Below are positions 8,186 through 18,200 of a stretch of 43,255 nt of DNA, one piece after another. Where the stretch lies: contig JAHQWA010000289.1 of NCBI GenBank assembly GCA_019634045.1, forward strand, positions 1 to 43,255. Direction: 5' to 3'. The translations under genes were made by a program, and so were the position numbers. The notes under the pieces are model-generated. The model was not told the origin of the DNA and did not search any database. It was given only the letters and a program-made list of their open reading frames with translations. The DNA comes from Saprospiraceae bacterium. GTDB lineage: Bacteria; Bacteroidota; Bacteroidia; Chitinophagales; Saprospiraceae. Position 1 is the first letter of the stretch, and each line of letters opens with the position of its first letter.

Positions 8186-9931
8186 ATGAAAAGCAATACT
8201 CAGACAGCAACAGCAACCAGCGTAGCTCCTCAGCAAAAAGAAGTGATTTCAGGGGCCGAAGCCATACTTCGGTGTTTACTTGAAGAACAGGTCGATACTA
8301 TTTTTGGGTATCCCGGTGGTGCCATCATGCCTGTTTATGATTCTCTGTACTACTATCAAGATCGGCTACGGCACATTCTCCCTCGTCACGAGCAAGGCGC
8401 TATTCACGCCGCGCAAGGATATGCCCGAGTCACTCGAAAGATTGGAGTCTGTATGGCTACCTCTGGACCAGGGGCTACCAACCTGATCACCGGCCTGGGA
8501 GATGCCATCTTAGATTCCACTCCTTTGATCTGCATCACTGGACAAGTATTTAGCCATCTATTGGGTAGTGATGCTTTCCAGGAAACGGATGTGATTAACT
8601 GTACCATGCCCGTTACCAAGTGGAATTTTCAAATCACCAAAGCGAGTGACATTCCTGAGGTATTTGCCAAGGCATTTTACATCGCCAACTCCGGTCGACC
8701 TGGTCCCGTAGTAATCGATGTCACGAAAAATGCTCAGCTAGAAGAGGTCGAGTTTCATTATACACCAAGACCGACGATCCGCAGTTATCAGCCATTGCCC
8801 AAAGCAGATCCAGAATCCTTGCGGCAAGCAGCTGAATTGATTAACAAAGCGAAACGTCCTCTAATTCTTGCTGGACATGGAATACAGATAGCACACGCTC
8901 AGGAAGTGTTTAAGGACTTTGTAGAGAAGACGGGTATTCCACTTGCCTGTACTATACACGGTTTGTCTTCGATATCATCCGAGCATCCGCTACACATCGG
9001 GATGCTGGGGATGCATGGCAACTACGGTCCCAATATGATGCAAAACGAATGCGATGTCTTGATAGCCATCGGAATGCGTTTTGATGATCGGGTGACGGGC
9101 CGCTTGGATGCTTATGCTAAGCAAGCTAAAGTGATCCATATTGAAATTGATCGTTCGGAAATCAATAAGAATGTGCACGCCCATGTTCCCATCGTTTCTG
9201 ATGCTAAGCTTGCATTAGAAGCCTTATTTCCGATGGTGGAGGAAAAGTCTTACCCAGACTGGCTAGCCAAGGCTGCCGAGTATTATCGGATTGAAAAGGA
9301 AAAAGTAATCGACAAGGCCGTTGGAGCCTCCGAAGATGGATATATCAAGATGGGAATGGCCGTTAAAGAAGTCTCTGACCAAACAGACGGCTTAGCAGTA
9401 GTAGCAACGGATGTAGGTCAGCATCAAATGATTGCGGCTCGCTATTTCTCCTATCGTGCGACCAATCAGTGGGTCTCTTCAGGAGGAGCAGGAACCATGG
9501 GTTTTGGCTTACCAGCTGCCTTTGGCGCCAAATTGGCCCAGCCTGAACGAGAAGTAGTCGCATTTATTGGAGACGGAGGGTTTCAGATGACGATCCAGGA
9601 ATTGGGCATGTGTGCGCAATGGAATGTAGGCGTCAAAATCGTTCTGCTCGACAATAATTACCTCGGCATGGTCCGGCAATGGCAGCAACTTTTCTTCGAA
9701 AGAAGGTATTCATCCGTTGAATTGGTCAATCCTGATTTCATCAAAATCGCGGAAGGATTTGGAGTCCCCGGTAGGAAAGTCTCTAAACCAGAAGAACTAA
9801 AAGAGGCCGTAGCGGAGATGATTGCCCATGATGGACCCTTCTTGTTGCATGTAGAGGTAGAGAAGGAAGAAAACGTCTTCCCGATGGTAGCCAGCGGAAA
9901 GGCTGTTGACGAGATCGTTTTGGAACCTTAA
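8186..9931 (+). CDS. ilvB: Acetolactate synthase large (catalytic) subunit
   Basis: This is the thiamine-diphosphate enzyme that joins pyruvate with pyruvate or 2-ketobutyrate, the first common step of valine, leucine and isoleucine synthesis. The 581-residue product has the three-domain pattern of the family: the N-terminal PYR domain with [12 protein letters not shown] (41-52) and catalytic Glu69 ([16 protein letters not shown]), a middle FAD-type domain with [13 protein letters not shown], and a C-terminal PP domain with the ThDP motif beginning at GDGG (462-465) and ending near [13 protein letters not shown]. The first 20 residues are a poorly conserved Thr/Ala/Gln-rich extension. The gap to ilvD is 49 bp and to ilvN 28 bp, consistent with one operon. 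Confidence 0.97.
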   Translation: MKSNTQTATATSVAPQQKEVISGAEAILRCLLEEQVDTIFGYPGGAIMPVYDSLYYYQDRLRHILPRHEQGAIHAAQGYARVTRKIGVCMATSGPGATNLITGLGDAILDSTPLICITGQVFSHLLGSDAFQETDVINCTMPVTKWNFQITKASDIPEVFAKAFYIANSGRPGPVVIDVTKNAQLEEVEFHYTPRPTIRSYQPLPKADPESLRQAAELINKAKRPLILAGHGIQIAHAQEVFKDFVEKTGIPLACTIHGLSSISSEHPLHIGMLGMHGNYGPNMMQNECDVLIAIGMRFDDRVTGRLDAYAKQAKVIHIEIDRSEINKNVHAHVPIVSDAKLALEALFPMVEEKSYPDWLAKAAEYYRIEKEKVIDKAVGASEDGYIKMGMAVKEVSDQTDGLAVVATDVGQHQMIAARYFSYRATNQWVSSGGAGTMGFGLPAAFGAKLAQPEREVVAFIGDGGFQMTIQELGMCAQWNVGVKIVLLDNNYLGMVRQWQQLFFERRYSSVELVNPDFIKIAEGFGVPGRKVSKPEELKEAVAEMIAHDGPFLLHVEVEKEENVFPMVASGKAVDEIVLEP

Positions 9932-9959
9932 ACACGGAAAAGCATTCAATTGAAAGATC

Positions 9960-10517
9960 ATGGAATCAAAACCTAAATATACCATTACGGTTTTCACAGA
10001 GAACCAGACGGGTTTGTTGGCAAGAGTAGTATCTGTATTTACTCGACGCCATATCAATATTGTTAGCCTAACTACATCTGAATCTTCTATTCCTGGCATA
10101 CACCGATTCACTATCGTTGTGAGTCTAGAACCAAGGGCTATTGAAAAGCTCATGGGACAACTAGAAAAGCAGATTGATGTAATCAAAGCTTTCTACTACG
10201 AGGAAGATGAGATCGTTTATCAGGAAATAGCCCTGTATAAGGTACCGACCCATATATTTTCGGGCAATAGCAGCGTCGAACGGCTCATTCGCCAATACAA
10301 CGCTCGAATTCTACAGATAGAAAAAGAATACATTGTAATCGAAAAAACGGGGCATGAGCATGAAACCACTGCCCTACTGGAAGAACTTAAGGAAATAGGC
10401 ATCTACGAGTTCGTCCGTTCTGGTCGAGTGGCGATTGTAAAGCCTATGGAAAGACTGAATAAATACCTGCAGAGCCTAGAGCAAGAAATCGGCAAAGAAG
10501 TCGAGGAAGGCGTTTAA
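9960..10517 (+). CDS. ilvN: Acetolactate synthase small (regulatory) subunit
   Basis: The 185-residue product belongs to the IlvN/IlvH family, which stimulates the large subunit and makes it sensitive to feedback by valine. An ACT domain covers about residues 5-80 (TVFTENQTGLLARVVSVFTRRHINIVSLTTS), followed by the longer C-terminal domain seen in IlvH-type subunits (to about residue 170). It lies just after ilvB and is the last gene before a strong terminator. No ilvC, leuA or leuB follows here, although these often sit next in Bacteroidota. Confidence 0.96.
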   Translation: MESKPKYTITVFTENQTGLLARVVSVFTRRHINIVSLTTSESSIPGIHRFTIVVSLEPRAIEKLMGQLEKQIDVIKAFYYEEDEIVYQEIALYKVPTHIFSGNSSVERLIRQYNARILQIEKEYIVIEKTGHEHETTALLEELKEIGIYEFVRSGRVAIVKPMERLNKYLQSLEQEIGKEVEEGV

Positions 10518-10554
10518 ACAAGGAAACAAACAAATTACATTATTGCGAAATGTT

Positions 10555-10591
10555 ACAGGGGCACTGACCGTCGGTCAGTGCCCCTGTTTTT
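10555..10591 (+). terminator. Terminator at the end of ilvDBN
   Basis: A perfect 16-bp inverted repeat pairs 10555-10570 with 10572-10587 (ACAGGGGCACTGACCG and its complement; the tip opens to a loop of at least three bases) and is followed by TTTTT. It lies 37 bp after the ilvN stop. Confidence 0.9.
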
Positions 10592-10624
10592 AGCTGCATT
10601 TACTGCTTTATCTAACGGAAAGGG

Positions 10625-11728
10625 TTATTTAGCCAAATTTACCACGAAACCTCTCATGTTGTAGGTCCGCTTCAATTGTTGCAAACTTTGAGCAGCAGTG
10701 CCCTGGTCACTGAATGGTCCCACAACTACGCGAAAGACCTGATCTCCTTTACGGCTCTTGCCTTGCTTGATGAAGACATTATTGATTCCTTTAGCATAAA
10801 CGGTGCGCTGACGCTTATCTGCATTATTATAGTTTGCATAAGAAGCTACCTGCACCCCATAACCAGACGAAGCACTTGGTACATAGCTATAATTGGCCGG
10901 AATTGCCTCAGGAGTCCGGGTAGTACTAGGAGCCGTATTGGTTCGGCTGGCATCACCTCGGATTGCCGTATTGGGTGACCAAGAATAGTTGGTAGGAACA
11001 TTGCTTCTTGCCGTGGTACCCTTTGCCGTAAATTCCCGGTCGCTGACTGCATTGGTATTGGCAGGAGCACGAGAACTTAAGGTAGGGGAAGTATAAGAGT
11101 AGGTTCTAGGTCTCACTTGAGAAGAAGTGCGGTTCCTCAGATCCTGCTCCCATTGGGACAAAGTCGAAGTCCCTGAGGATTGAGCAGTGGTGGTTCTTCT
11201 CCGAATTGTATTATTCTGCGGTACACTACTGTAGCTTTGTGGCACATTACTATAAGTGCTTGGAATTCTGTTGCTACTGGTACTAAAGCTCTGAGGAATA
11301 TTAGTTCCTCCACGAGCCGTCAACTGTTCTGCGGTGGACTGGGTAGGAGCCGTCTGGGTTACTCCCATGGCTTCCACTTTTACTTCAGCTCTACCTGCTT
11401 GTAATAAATTGATTCTGGCAGCAGCGGACTTTGAAAGATCCACTACACAGCCTTCACAGAAAGGGCCACGGTCATTCACTCGTACCGTCACCGATTGTTG
11501 GTTGTCTAATCGCGTAACTCTTAGCCAAGTTCCGAAGGGGTAGGTTTTGTGAGCGCAAGTTAATTCTGACTGCTTAAAAACTTCCCCTGAAGCTGTTCTC
11601 CTGCCTTCTAAATAATCGGCATAATACAGCGCCGTTCCCGCTTCAACATTATTAACAATTGATTGAGAAAATATTGGTGTAGATAGCAAAAGCGAGAATA
11701 GGACTAGATAAGTAAAACTTTGTTTCAT
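10625..11728 (-). CDS. rlpA: RlpA-like septal ring lytic transglycosylase with SPOR domain
   Basis: RlpA-type proteins are double-psi beta-barrel enzymes that cut peptidoglycan glycan strands lacking stem peptides, often at division sites. I start at the ATG at 11728 because it begins a signal peptide (MKQSFTYLVLFSLLLSTPIFSQ); the frame is open another 30 codons to 11818, but that would hide the signal. The 367-residue product has the DPBB domain at about 30-122 with His60, Asp86 in VNDRGPF and Asp97 in VVDLSKSAA, an extra CEGC pair inside the DPBB, a 160-residue Ser/Thr/Arg/Asn-rich linker, and a C-terminal SPOR domain (about 288-367) that binds denuded glycan. It converges on ilvN. An unusually long leader (11729-11876) precedes the start. 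Confidence 0.88.
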   Translation of the reverse strand: MKQSFTYLVLFSLLLSTPIFSQSIVNNVEAGTALYYADYLEGRRTASGEVFKQSELTCAHKTYPFGTWLRVTRLDNQQSVTVRVNDRGPFCEGCVVDLSKSAAARINLLQAGRAEVKVEAMGVTQTAPTQSTAEQLTARGGTNIPQSFSTSSNRIPSTYSNVPQSYSSVPQNNTIRRRTTTAQSSGTSTLSQWEQDLRNRTSSQVRPRTYSYTSPTLSSRAPANTNAVSDREFTAKGTTARSNVPTNYSWSPNTAIRGDASRTNTAPSTTRTPEAIPANYSYVPSASSGYGVQVASYANYNNADKRQRTVYAKGINNVFIKQGKSRKGDQVFRVVVGPFSDQGTAAQSLQQLKRTYNMRGFVVNLAK

Positions 11729-11827
11729 GATCCTATTGTTTAATAACGTATTTAGTTTTTTTCGCATGGGAAATGTCTTCATAGTGAACGTTTTTCCTTT
11801 AATCACATCGATGTGCAAGGTTATAAC

Positions 11828-11847
11828 AATAATTTAACGAAATTATT
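11828..11847 (-). repeat. Inverted repeat in the rlpA leader region
   Basis: Two perfect 8-bp arms, AATAATTT and AAATTATT, flank AACG, about 100 bp upstream of the rlpA ATG and downstream of the candidate promoter. A 12-bp palindrome CACATCGATGTG follows at 11804-11815. They could form an mRNA leader hairpin or an operator. No protein is known to bind them here. Confidence 0.3.
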
Positions 11848-11881
11848 ATACGTTGTCACATTCAAACGGTTTCGTTCGATG

Positions 11882-11889
11882 CAAAGATA
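11882..11889 (-). promoter_or_regulatory. Candidate -7 box (TATCTTTG, minus strand) for rlpA
   Basis: An exact TAnnTTTG match 153 bp before the rlpA ATG at 11728, just outside the preceding gene's stop codon. It implies a leader of about 150 nt. No clear -33 TTTG is seen. Confidence 0.35.
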
Positions 11890-11896
11890 CTCTTTT

Positions 11897-13357
11897 TCAA
11901 TCAGTTAATCCAGTTTTCAACTTTTGCAACTGTTGCACTAACCAAGCTTTATTAAATATGGCTTTTGCCTCCTCGATCTCCTCCTCTACTCGCCCCCATT
12001 CTCGCTTCCTTTTTTCCGTCGACCAATAGGTCCAATTTCCATTCAAATGTGCCACTCTTCTGGTTAGCCGGAAGAGGTTTGAATAACCGATTCTTCTAGC
12101 ATCTGCTAAGTGCTCGTTCCGATGTAAAAACTGCAATGATGCATCGACCAAAGAGTACAAAGCTTCGAAAGATCCTTGTTCATAAAAGGTTCGAAGGAGC
12201 AGTGCTTTTGCTCCTAAATTATATCTAAAGTCGCTGTACGCCACTTCCTGCAACAAAGCCAATACCTCATCATATTTTCCTACTGCATGATAATAGGAGG
12301 CTAAATTGAAGGTATAAGCATTTTCTCTCACCGCGGGACGCAACGCCAGACGATATTGCTCAATAAAGCTTTTCACCCAATCTAGCTCTTGCAGCCGAAT
12401 TCCCGTTGTTACAATATTCTTGTAATGGAGATCAGATAAATAGCCATCGTCAATGATCAATTCTTGCTGCAATTGGAGTTGATACAACAGAAAAATTTCC
12501 TTTAAAAAGGCGGGATTATTGCTGTTAATTTGTCCTATGCAGTAGTTCTGAAAATAATTGTAAATGGTCGCCAATTCCTCTTTCGGAAAATAACGTTCTT
12601 TGGCCTGTAAGGTTTTCAAGGCATCAAAATAGTAGTGCGTTTCCTCCTGCGTGATCATTAAGAATATGCGATAATACAAGTCAATCGCCGGAATTTCTTG
12701 ATACAGGTGATGGTACTCCGCGACCGCCCCTAAAACGGGCTTCATCATGGGGTTGACATATTCCTGTTTCAGGATTTTTCGTCGGATCTGGATCTCTACC
12801 GCACTCTTTAACTTCTCTGCCAGGTAATAGTGATCAAGGCTACGCAACTGCTGATCCAAACTAAAGTCTTTACCCTTTCGACGAATTGTTGTATAAAAGT
12901 AATCCGCCTCTACGGCTAGTTCATACTCCTTTTGATGAAAACTACTATCTCTAATCGCGTGATACTCAAGGCCTTTCTGCGTTTTCCCCAAGCGGCTTTC
13001 GTATAGTTTAAACTGCTTGCGTTGCCGCAGGTCCTTAAGTAATAACCTGTTTTTCAAATACTTATCCTCCTTTACTCGCTCAGACACCAAAAATTCTTCC
13101 ATCAATCGCTGCGCATAGGTGAATACGACGGCAAGCTTAGATTGGTCATGCGGCTCCTTTGGAAAAATTTTTTTAAAAATTTTGTGCCGATGGCAATTTC
13201 GCTCCTCAAATTTCGGGTAAATGCGATCAAAGTAATTGAGGAGTTCCTTGACTTCCTTGTGCTTGTTGTAATAGGGTGAGTATACGAATTCTCTAAAACG
13301 AGTGAATTCCTTCCTAGAAAGTGTAGATAACAATTTAGTTAATTTATTATCTATCAT
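11897..13357 (-). CDS. Hypothetical helical protein (486 aa), unknown function
   Basis: The product is soluble in appearance, with no signal peptide or membrane segment, and is rich in Lys, Glu, Leu and Tyr. It is predicted almost entirely helical, with repeated patterns such as QLRSLDHYYLAEKLKSAVE, KTLQAKERYFPKEELATIY and YTFNLASYYHAVGKYDEVLA that resemble degenerate TPR or other helical-hairpin repeats, so a scaffold role is possible. I do not recognise the family; proteins of similar style are common in Saprospiria genomes. It lies upstream of rlpA on the same strand with a 168-bp gap that contains the rlpA candidate promoter, so the two are probably separate transcripts. Confidence 0.75.
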   Translation of the reverse strand: MIDNKLTKLLSTLSRKEFTRFREFVYSPYYNKHKEVKELLNYFDRIYPKFEERNCHRHKIFKKIFPKEPHDQSKLAVVFTYAQRLMEEFLVSERVKEDKYLKNRLLLKDLRQRKQFKLYESRLGKTQKGLEYHAIRDSSFHQKEYELAVEADYFYTTIRRKGKDFSLDQQLRSLDHYYLAEKLKSAVEIQIRRKILKQEYVNPMMKPVLGAVAEYHHLYQEIPAIDLYYRIFLMITQEETHYYFDALKTLQAKERYFPKEELATIYNYFQNYCIGQINSNNPAFLKEIFLLYQLQLQQELIIDDGYLSDLHYKNIVTTGIRLQELDWVKSFIEQYRLALRPAVRENAYTFNLASYYHAVGKYDEVLALLQEVAYSDFRYNLGAKALLLRTFYEQGSFEALYSLVDASLQFLHRNEHLADARRIGYSNLFRLTRRVAHLNGNWTYWSTEKRKREWGRVEEEIEEAKAIFNKAWLVQQLQKLKTGLTD

Positions 13358-13650
13358 AAAAAAAATCCAAAAATATAATTTCTAAAAATTATTTATAATC
13401 AACGCTTTACATTCAATATTTGATTCAAAAATAACTATTTTTTTCCAAAAAAACAACAATAATGTTTTTCCAAAAGGAAGGGAAAAAAGACAGATTTGTA
13501 GTGCAAATAGGGCAGACATGACAGATTTTTGCTATTCGACGCTTGCTGGAATAGTCGTATTTTCAGCTCACGACCTAAATAGTATTGAAATCTCGACGTC
13601 AGCCCCTACCACGAGCACTAGATTTCAAGAACAGAAAACAGAACCATTAA
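13358..13650. other. Divergent intergenic region, very AT-rich
   Basis: This 293-bp space separates the helical protein gene (minus) from the large Cys-module gene (plus). The first 150 bp are A/T-rich with A-tracts. A near match to the -7 box (CAGATTTG) lies at 13491-13498, 152 bp before the downstream ATG. No RNA gene or convincing small ORF was found. Confidence 0.4.
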
Positions 13651-15069
13651 ATGATTATCAATCCCAAAAGAATATTACTTAGCTTATGCTTCTTTGCTTG
13701 CCTTTTGAGCAGCCAAGCCCAAGAAAACAATTGTATCACTTTTGAGGAATTTGAGGTAGAACAGAATTTCGGCCGGGCTAGCGGTGATGAACCAGGAAGT
13801 GTAGCTTTTACACAAGGAGATGTGAAGGTCACGCTTGAACCTTTCCAGTATTTTGATGGAAGCACCGACTTTTGGAATGCTACCGTTTACGAATCGCTTT
13901 TCAGCGATTTTGAATTGGCAGATGGTAAATCTCTCTTTGTTAGCAATATTAATCTACAATTTGACTTCACCGCCTTGGAAAAGCCCGTCCGAAAAATATG
14001 CATGGCCTACTTTGATGGTGGAGGCGAAGAAAATATTTCGGTAAATGGTTCTCCCATATTTGTACTCAATCACTTCGGAGAAGCGCCACAGGAGATTGCT
14101 CCTGGTGTTACCCTCAGGATTGATCCACCAGTGGGTAATGGTCAATTCCTTTCCACCGGAATGCTTTGCCTCGAAGGAGACATCAAAACACTGCTAATTG
14201 GCGGCCAAGAGTTTGGCCTCGATAATATTTGTTGGGACACCTGCCCTATTTACAATCTCACCGCAGGGATTATTGGCTGTGAACGGCATCCCAATGAATA
14301 CTATGAATATGACATCCAATTGAATTTCTTACATGATGGGCCATCAGTAGCGGGTTTTGGTCTTTCACAAAATGGAGAATTCATCGGCATCTATGAATAC
14401 GCTCAGCTCCCCTTAACCCTACCCAATATCCCTAACTTTCAAGGGCTTGATGCTTTCGTGTATACCATTTGTGAAAATGACAATCAAGGGTGTTGCCGTG
14501 AGATTGAAGTTCCTCTAGCACCTTGTGAGGATATCTGTCAGTTGGAGGCGCGAGTAGAGGAAGTGGGCTGCAACGAGGCGGGGACGGAATACTTTGCCCT
14601 GGTTGCTGTAGAAGGTCAAAATGTAAGCGACACCCTAAGGGTGAGTAATAGCCAAGGCTTAAGCTACCTCGTAGTTAAAGATCCTAGCACGCAGCTCATC
14701 GAGATCGGCTTTGCACCACTAGAGAACAGCGTAGACTTAGTAACCATCTGTGATTACGATGATCCCACCTGCTGCTACAGCTTGTGGATTCAATATCCCT
14801 GTGCCCCCACAAATGAATGTCAGTTTAACGGTTTAGAAGCTACTATACTAGAGTGCTATGAGACGAATGCTGGAATAGCTTATGATGTAAAGATCAATTT
14901 TGAGCCCAGTGGAATGAGCAACGAGTTTTTTGACCTTCACAGCCGAGAAGGATTTGTTGACACCTACCGTTTTGACCAATTACCCATCACCCTTTCAGGA
15001 TATGTTCCTGAAGGCAATCCGGACAATCTCTGGTTTAAAGTCAGGGAAGAAAACGACAATCCGGACTGA
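13651..15069 (+). CDS. N-terminal part of the Cys-module protein, up to the TGA (472 aa)
   Basis: If the TGA stops translation, this 472-residue fragment would be made. It has a signal peptide (residues 1-24, ending SSQAQ) and would be exported across the inner membrane, but lacks the T9SS sorting domain that lies at the far end of the gene and so would remain in the periplasm. After the signal, residues 28-195 form a beta-rich domain ending SLDN-like (FGLDNICWDTC), followed by modules 1 and 2 and most of module 3. Cysteines come in repeated pairs such as NQGCC and PTCC. No catalytic motif is seen. Confidence 0.55.
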   Translation: MIINPKRILLSLCFFACLLSSQAQENNCITFEEFEVEQNFGRASGDEPGSVAFTQGDVKVTLEPFQYFDGSTDFWNATVYESLFSDFELADGKSLFVSNINLQFDFTALEKPVRKICMAYFDGGGEENISVNGSPIFVLNHFGEAPQEIAPGVTLRIDPPVGNGQFLSTGMLCLEGDIKTLLIGGQEFGLDNICWDTCPIYNLTAGIIGCERHPNEYYEYDIQLNFLHDGPSVAGFGLSQNGEFIGIYEYAQLPLTLPNIPNFQGLDAFVYTICENDNQGCCREIEVPLAPCEDICQLEARVEEVGCNEAGTEYFALVAVEGQNVSDTLRVSNSQGLSYLVVKDPSTQLIEIGFAPLENSVDLVTICDYDDPTCCYSLWIQYPCAPTNECQFNGLEATILECYETNAGIAYDVKINFEPSGMSNEFFDLHSREGFVDTYRFDQLPITLSGYVPEGNPDNLWFKVREENDNPD

Positions 15070-15107
15070 CAGGCGGTCACAGAAGATGCTACAGGCGAAT
15101 GTCAAGC
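14815..15107 (+). repeat. Near-identical direct repeat, copy A (contains the TGA)
   Basis: This 293-bp segment matches 15397-15689 at 280 positions (13 differences, 95.6%), with an offset of 582 bp (194 codons). Bases 14939-15068 are identical over 130 bp. Eight of the differences are synonymous, four change an amino acid and one makes the TGA. The flanking modules are also related but more diverged. Confidence 0.95.
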
Positions 15108-15234
15108 AACTGAGTGTGCGATTGAAAATGTCACACTCTGGGAGATTGACTGTAACACAACTGGTACTGAGTACATAGCTCTTGTCTCCATTGAAGGTCA
15201 AGGACTAAGCAATAAATTCAAGGCCACCAACGCA

Positions 15235-18200
15235 TTGGGAGAGGTATTCTACGGAGAATATCCCCCAGCGGGTCATGAAATAGAACTGGGCTTCTCCACT
15301 AGGGAAAGTGGCACGGATCGCATTGAAATCTGTGATTCGCAGTATGAAGGATGCTGTTTTGTCCTCGAACTAGAATACCCTTGCCAACCTAACTTGGAAT
15401 GTCAATTCAACGATTTTGAAGCTACTATACTGGAGTGTTATGAGACGAATGCAGGAATAGCTTATGATGTAAAGATCAACTTTGAACCAAGTGGAATGAG
15501 CAACGAGTTTTTTGACCTTTACAGCCGAGAAGGATTTGTTGACACCTACCGTTTTGACCAATTACCCATCACCCTTTCAGGATATGTTCCTGAAGGCAAT
15601 CCGGACAATCTCTGGTTTAAAGTCAGGGAAGAAAACGACAATCCGGACTGTCAGGCGGTCACAGAAGTTGCTACAGGCGAATGTCAAGCCGCAAACTGTG
15701 TCATTGAAAATGTCACGGTTTGGGAAATGGGTTGCAATGCCAGTGGAACGGAGTATTTGGCCCTGATTTCTATCGAAGGAGAAGGGCTTAGCAATAAATT
15801 CAAAGCCACGAATAGTGCCGGAGAAAGCTTCTATTATGAATACCCTCCTTCGGGTAGTGAAGTAGAAATAGGTTTCTCAACCCATGCTAGTGGAACAGAT
15901 GTGATCGTTATATGTGACTATGCCAGTCCGGATTGCTGTAAGACGATAGAAGTAGAGTATCCCTGCCAACCCAATGGGGGCGACTGTGAGATTAGAGACC
16001 TGGAGGTAGATATTCTAGCCTGTGAACTTACAAGTGCTGGCTATGCCTACGATCTAAAAATCAACTTTGTGTCAGAAGGGACCAATAATCCCTATTTCGA
16101 CCTCTTCCTACAAGGAGAACTCTATGAAACCTATAGTTTTGAACAGCGCCCTATAACGGTATCCAATTACCTATCCGGGCCTGGGAACAATAGCCTTTCC
16201 ATAAAAGTTGCTGAGAACGACAACTTGGAATGTCATAGCATAGTGGAAATCCCGCTGGCTCCTTGCGACAATACAGGAGAATGTAACATTAGCGAAGTGA
16301 TTGCCGAAGCGCACAATTGTGATGGCAATACCTTCCTCCTAGATGTAGCCTTCCAATCTGCTAATCCAGGTCCACTCGGCTACTATGTCTATGGGGATGG
16401 TGCCATCTTCGGGCCCTACAGCTACGATGAAGCCTTTGTCACCATCGGCCCATTTGCAGGCGACGGACAAACCATTGTAGATATCCTAATTCTTGACATC
16501 GCCAATCCAGCATGCTTTGGCTATTTGGAATTCGGCCCCTTAGACTGTGAAACACAATGTCGCATCACTGAAGTACGAGCTGAACAGTTAGATTGTGTCG
16601 ATGGAGCCTTCTACGTACAAGTTGACTTTGAGAGCGAAAACGTAGGGGCCGAGGGATATACCCTCCGAGGCAATGGCGTAAACTACGGATCTTTCTCTTA
16701 CGAGCAGGTTCCGGTCATGGTGGGGCCTGTTGAGTCTACCAATGACCAACTCCTAGAATTTGTGGTGATTGACAATTCAGATACCAACTGCCGCGCGTTC
16801 ACCACTTTAGAACCCGAGCACTGTCCAGATTGTCAAATTGAAGGATTGAATTATACTGTAAACTGCCCAGAAACGGGTGTCGGCTTCACCTTGCAACTGG
16901 ACTTTTCAGTAAGCGAAGCGAGCAGTGGGTCCTTTTACCTAAAATTTGACGAAGAGGTCTTTGAAAGCTTCTCCTACGAAGCTCTTCCCCTATCCATAGA
17001 TCTACCACTGACTTTAGCGGAAGCTTCTAGTATCTCTGTTTTTGATGCCGAAAATGCAACTTGTGGCCAGACGATTGACTTTAGCATTCCTTGTTGTAGT
17101 GTGCGAGATCTTGTAGTAGAAGCCTACCCTTGCGAAGAGGATGGATCATTCAAGGTAGATTTGGATCTGTTGCATACTAATACGCAAGACTCCTTTACCT
17201 TAGTCTATGGTCCGGTAAATGGAGATCTAGAAAGTGCCCAGTATGCCTATGAGGACCTTTATCTCACCTTGGGCCCCTTAAATGGAATCAATCAAACAGA
17301 CTGGTACTTCCAAGTCACTGATGAAAGCCTATTCTGTAGCACTTCTAGAGAATTTACTTTTGAATCCTGTGAGTTATCCGAATGCATGGGTTTGGAAGAG
17401 GCAGATGCTGGGTCCTTTGGCCCCTTGACGGGATATGAAACTGGGGATGTTTTTCTTGAAGAAGGAGGTCTAAGTTTCAGTATCGGTTCCAGCTGTGATT
17501 GCTTCATTCATATAGTCGATTACCCCTCTATTTTCCCTGCCTTCACCTTAGCGCAAGGACAGATGATGGTATTAGATGGGTCGGAAGTTATCGTAGGATT
17601 TGATGACTTGGATTCAACGGTTGAGTCATTGACGATCGACTACTACTTTGATGGTAATCAATTCTCCTTAATCGTCAATGATGCCTCCTTGATTGAAGTC
17701 ACTCATCCCACAGAGCTCCCCAATGCAGTTGCCCCTGGTATTAGCTTGGTGGTAAGCCCGAATGAAAACGATCCCAAGATGGGTACCATGACCTTTACTG
17801 GTGATGTGAACCTACTATTACTTGGGGTGGATGGGAAAATGAGCCTAGATAATTTTTGCTTAACACTCGGTAGCGAAGAAGTATGGCCAGGTGATATCAA
17901 TACAGATAATCTTGTCAATCATTTTGACCTACTGCCTTTAGGAATTGCCCAAGGTGCACAGGGGCCAATTAGAGAGAATGAAAGCACAGAGTGGCAGGGT
18001 ATTCCGGCGGCTCCATGGGAACTCAGTTTCTCCAATGGTCTAAACTATAAGCATGCTGATACAGATGGTAATGGTCTGATTGAACCGCTGGATCAACAAG
18101 CTATACTAAATAACTTTTTACAAACTCGAGGAGAAGTCACCCCCTACGAACCCATTGATGCCACGCCTAATAACCCGACCCTCTTTGTCGAAACTCCAAA

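Noticed and set aside
15067-15110. TGA at a Cys position as a selenocysteine codon
   Set aside because: The sister repeat has the same downstream bases for 16 nt but uses TGT, and the site is a structural repeat cysteine, not a redox motif. No selenocysteine genes are visible. A mutation or base error is simpler.
14815-15689. Regular repeats as a CRISPR array or mobile element
   Set aside because: Both copies are in frame in one coding sequence and no spacers or transposase are present.
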